Positions 61,777 to 64,000 of a stretch of DNA of 64,000 nt are shown here, piece after piece. The stretch is taken from NCBI RefSeq assembly GCF_016775475.1, contig NZ_JAEUXJ010000001.1:868001-932000 (forward strand). Reading direction: 5' to 3'. The notes under the pieces were generated by a model, which saw only the letters and a list, made by a program, of their open reading frames with translations, was not told the DNA's origin and searched no databases. This DNA comes from Belnapia mucosa (GTDB lineage: Bacteria > Pseudomonadota > Alphaproteobacteria > Acetobacterales > Acetobacteraceae). A program made the translations under genes and the position numbers. The stretch's first letter is position 1. The number at the start of each line of letters is the position of its first letter.

Positions 61777-62319
61777 GTGAGTTTTTTTGTTGTCTTGCTT
61801 GGAGCGATTGGGGCAGAAGGCCGACCCGATTTTGATGCGAGTCCTGCCATGGATGTGGTCGCCTCCCAGGTCCTTACTCTTCCCACCCCGCCCCGCCGTG
61901 CGATCGACACGGACCCGGACGAATTCGATGCGGCCACGCGATTGATCATCGCCGAAGTCCGCGCAATGACCCGCACCCAGGCCAATGGCCCGGTCCCCGC
62001 CCTGCTCGTCGCCGCGGGCCGGGCTCTGTCCGAGATCGCTGAGGCGGCAATGTTCGAAAGGGATGAGGTCTGGACCGACACCGGGGACGACCCTGGCACG
62101 CTGGTCATCGACCTGTGCGAGGGCATGTGCTGGTCACTGATGGCGCTGTCCGGCGGCGTCCAGTCCTTGACGGAGATTGCGGAGCGGCTGGGTGGGGCGC
62201 CCGGCGATTGGATGTGTTTCAGTGGAGCGACCCTGGGGGCGCTCATCGCTCCGCGGCACCGCCCCGGTGCGCTGGTGCCGCAGCATCCCAGCCGCCACCC
62301 AATGTACAGCGAGCACTGA
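61777..62319 (+). CDS. Hypothetical protein of the island, gene 1
   Basis: Up to 180 residues from a GTG at 61777; an ATG at 61849 (156 residues) is also possible. The core is helical: EFDAATRLIIAEVRAMTRTQ, VAAGRALSEIAEAAMFERDE, LVIDLCEGMCWSLMALSGGV. No signal peptide or motif is recognised. It starts just after an AT-rich stretch and is followed by two further unknown genes in the same direction. Confidence 0.55.
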   Translation: MSFFVVLLGAIGAEGRPDFDASPAMDVVASQVLTLPTPPRRAIDTDPDEFDAATRLIIAEVRAMTRTQANGPVPALLVAAGRALSEIAEAAMFERDEVWTDTGDDPGTLVIDLCEGMCWSLMALSGGVQSLTEIAERLGGAPGDWMCFSGATLGALIAPRHRPGALVPQHPSRHPMYSEH

Positions 62320-62350
62320 ACCGCCTAAGTTTTATGCAGGGAGAATCAGT

Positions 62351-62704
62351 ATGCGTTACACCGTGGTCCTGGGCTACAACCACATCGTCCACCACGTCGA
62401 TCCGGATGAGTTTTTTTCCCGGACGGTGGAGGCGGGCAGCGTCGAGGAGGCGGTCGGCAGGGTCGCTGCCGAGTGCGTTGTTCAGAACGCCGCGGATTGC
62501 TCCGACGAGGGTGAGCCCTTGTCCAGGGATGATCTGCTCAGTGCCGGGGCACTGATCCCGGTCTATGTTCACGAGGGTGATCCTATCGACTGTCGGCCCG
62601 AAAACTGGGGCGATCGGCAGTCGATGGCGGTGATCGACCTAACGGTGCAGCGGGAGATCGCCCGGCGCTTGGCAGAGCACAACAAACGTGTGAGCGGTGA
62701 CTAG
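62351..62704 (+). CDS. Hypothetical protein of the island, gene 2
   Basis: 117-residue acidic protein starting MRYTVVLGYNHIVHHVDPDE after AGGGAGAATC, 31 bases after gene 1. Its pattern (strand, FFSRTVEAGSVEEAVGRVAA, ALIPVYVHEGDPIDCRPENW, VIDLTVQREIARRLAEHNKR) suggests a small alpha/beta fold. No family recognised. Confidence 0.6.
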   Translation: MRYTVVLGYNHIVHHVDPDEFFSRTVEAGSVEEAVGRVAAECVVQNAADCSDEGEPLSRDDLLSAGALIPVYVHEGDPIDCRPENWGDRQSMAVIDLTVQREIARRLAEHNKRVSGD

Positions 62705-62936
62705 GCAGAGAACAGCGTCTTCCGACCGGTTGTTCGCCACGTTCGGGCCGCCGCCCCTGGACCTTGCTTCTGACCGTGGGTCTGATCCTCCAAGGCGGCG
62801 TTCTCGGGGTAGTTCGTGTTCCCGACGACGACCTTGGGATGAGTTGCGGCGTCTTGGCGGCCAGCAGCCTATTTCGCACCCGGCCGCACCGCCCGCCGAG
62901 GTGCCCGAGTTCGAGCCGCTGGATTTCGACGATTAG
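62697..62936 (+). CDS. Hypothetical protein of the island, gene 3
   Basis: 79-residue protein read from GTG at 62697, overlapping the end of gene 2 by eight bases. It is Arg/Ser/Pro-rich and basic in the first part (RRRSRGSSCSRRRPWDELRR) and ends acidic (VPEFEPLDFDD). Likely disordered. The overlap supports translation, but it could be a chance frame. Confidence 0.45.
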   Translation: MTRQRTASSDRLFATFGPPPLDLASDRGSDPPRRRSRGSSCSRRRPWDELRRLGGQQPISHPAAPPAEVPEFEPLDFDD

Positions 62937-63018
62937 GCTAAGGCCCGGTCACATGAGGACGGCCGGCAGGATGATCCTGCCGGCCTTTGTTGTTCCTCCG
63001 CGCGCACCTACCCGAATG

Positions 63019-63749
63019 CTAGGCGGCAGCCTTCCTGGGCAAGCCCTGTGTGAATGCGAGGCGGTGGGGTACCCGTTCGCGCCCAAGGTGCACCTGAAAC
63101 TCAGCACCAGGGATGCGCGCGGATTCGACCGCGGCACACTCAGCGCCAAACCGGACCTGCGCTACGATCACGCGCAGCAACGCAGCCACGCGCCTCCGGG
63201 CGTCCATATCGCCGGCAAGGCAGCGTGGCGCCAGTTCCTCGGCCTCCCGATACAGACGATCCGGATCGCTGCTGCGAAGCTGATCCAGCTTGTGTGTCAG
63301 AACATTCCGGTCCATCTGCGCTTTGCCCAGGACGGCCTTGGCGTCCTTGAGAGTGGCCATGACGATGGCTTGCAGGTCGTCCGTGCTGGCTCGCAGGATC
63401 ATTGCCTGGGCATTCTTGACGCATTTTTGGGCCTCAGCGATCTCGGCTTCCGCTTGGGTGAGAGTCGCAGCCGTGGCATGGGCCTCAGCCCTCGCTGAGG
63501 CGAAGTCCGAGGCACGGGAAAAAGCGGTGAGCCCCTGGTCGAGGAACGCTTCCTCAAGCCGCTGGACGCTGTAATGGGTCCTGTTGTTGCAAGCCCTGGC
63601 GCCAAATTTTTTCTTTTGCGAGCAGACCAACCGATCCTGCCGGCCTCGCAGGTTGCGCCCGACGAGGTATATGGGTGAGCCGCAATTGTCACACCGGCAA
63701 AGCCCCTGGAAGAGGTTGGCGAGGCTGCGGCTCGGCCGCCTGAGGGGAC
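63019..63749 (-). pseudogene. Serine recombinase, C-terminal part, cut by an IS
   Basis: The reading frame contains a recombinase zinc-ribbon domain (FQGLCRCDNCGSPIYLVGRN, then ARACNNRTHYSVQRLEEAFL) followed by a long coiled coil (residues about 95-190) and a C-terminal tail, as in large serine recombinases. The catalytic N-terminal resolvase domain and the first part of the recombinase domain are missing because the upstream side is replaced by the insertion sequence starting near 63750. The protein cannot recombine DNA as it stands. Confidence 0.8.
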
Positions 63750-64000
63750 TTACAGGCTGTTTTGAAAGCCGCGTCTGGCGAACTTGGGCCTGAAAAGGTG
63801 ACATAGGAGAAGCGTTCTGGGCGGCTTTCCTGGAAGGAGGCCGCCATGTGGACGCCCGAGACCCGCGCGCTGGTTGGAGATTACGGGTCCGGTCAGGCCC
63901 TGAGTGACGAGCAGTATGGCCTTCTCGAACCGCTCATCCCGGCTGCCAAGCCCGGAGGCCATCCGCGGACGACCGACATGCGGCGCCTGCTGGACGGGTT
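63750..64000 (+). mobile_element. Left end of an IS5-family insertion sequence (partial)
   Basis: The element begins near 63750-63754 with CAGGCTGTTTTGAAAGCC, which looks like an IS terminal repeat, and leads after about 95 bases into a transposase start. The right end lies beyond the window. It interrupts the recombinase gene. The exact left border and target duplication cannot be fixed without the right end. Confidence 0.75.
63846..64000 (+). CDS. IS5-family transposase, N-terminal part
   Basis: The frame starts MWTPETRALVGDYGSGQALS after GGAAGGAGGCC and runs off the window after 51 codons. The sequence DEQYGLLEPLIPAAKPGGHP and RTTDMRRLLDG is the N-terminal DUF4096-type domain of IS5-family transposases. 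The catalytic DDE domain lies outside the window. Confidence 0.85.
   Translation, partial: MWTPETRALVGDYGSGQALSDEQYGLLEPLIPAAKPGGHPRTTDMRRLLDG

Noticed and set aside
1..64000. CRISPR arrays, tRNA and rRNA genes
   Set aside because: No regularly spaced direct repeats and no cloverleaf or rRNA-like sequence were noticed on reading both strands; a dedicated tRNA scan was not possible.

Overview
The window is GC-rich DNA of alphaproteobacterial character. The best-preserved markers (LpxD, the HWE/HisKA_2 sensor kinases, DUF3606, CsbD, cold-shock protein, DUF6626, DUF2147 and a family of short conserved hypotheticals) resemble Acetobacteraceae (Roseomonas-like) or Methylobacterium-type genomes. 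This placement is inferred from protein character and was not tested by a search. I see no rRNA, tRNA, ribosomal-protein or central housekeeping gene and no CRISPR array. Pseudogenes and paralogues are very frequent, so I read the window as accessory chromosome or large plasmid.

Layout. 0-6.4 kb: small conserved hypotheticals, a single-domain response regulator, a degenerate J-domain protein and an NTF2-like protein. 6.4-26 kb: a small-molecule and catabolic region (maleate isomerase/arylmalonate decarboxylase-like protein, SAM methyltransferase, cupins, GST, frameshifted nitrilase, two ketopantoate reductases, sulfite-oxidase-like molybdoprotein, RidA, GFA proteins, alpha/beta hydrolase). 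It is built from repeated blocks that share a conserved intergenic box found four times between divergent genes. 27-48 kb: signalling and envelope genes (five intact sensor kinases or regulators, several kinase relics, LpxD, a second near-identical hydrolase, lipoprotein, CsbD). A block made of a kinase 3' end, an lpxD tail and a csp gene recurs there in different states of decay. 48.6-57.6 kb: cold-shock protein, an overlapping two-gene unit of unknown function with an acidic tail, a receiver domain lacking its phospho-acceptor Asp, a bifunctional penicillin-binding protein and a DinB-like protein. 57.9-64 kb: a mobile island with a helicase-primase-like replication protein, a 61-bp near-palindrome, an integrase fragment, three unknown genes and a serine-recombinase relic cut by an IS5-type insertion sequence that runs off the window.

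How the genes fit together. Three themes recur: sensing and stress adaptation (HWE/HisKA_2 kinases, stand-alone receivers, CsbD, Csp), handling of small reactive or xenobiotic metabolites (GST, nitrilase, RidA, GFA, cupins, esterases), and repeated duplication followed by decay. Five proteins with two tandem dimeric alpha/beta-barrel (ABM-like) halves are spread through the window and form the most conspicuous uncharacterised family. The most unusual architecture is the shuffling of divergent gene pairs around the shared intergenic box.
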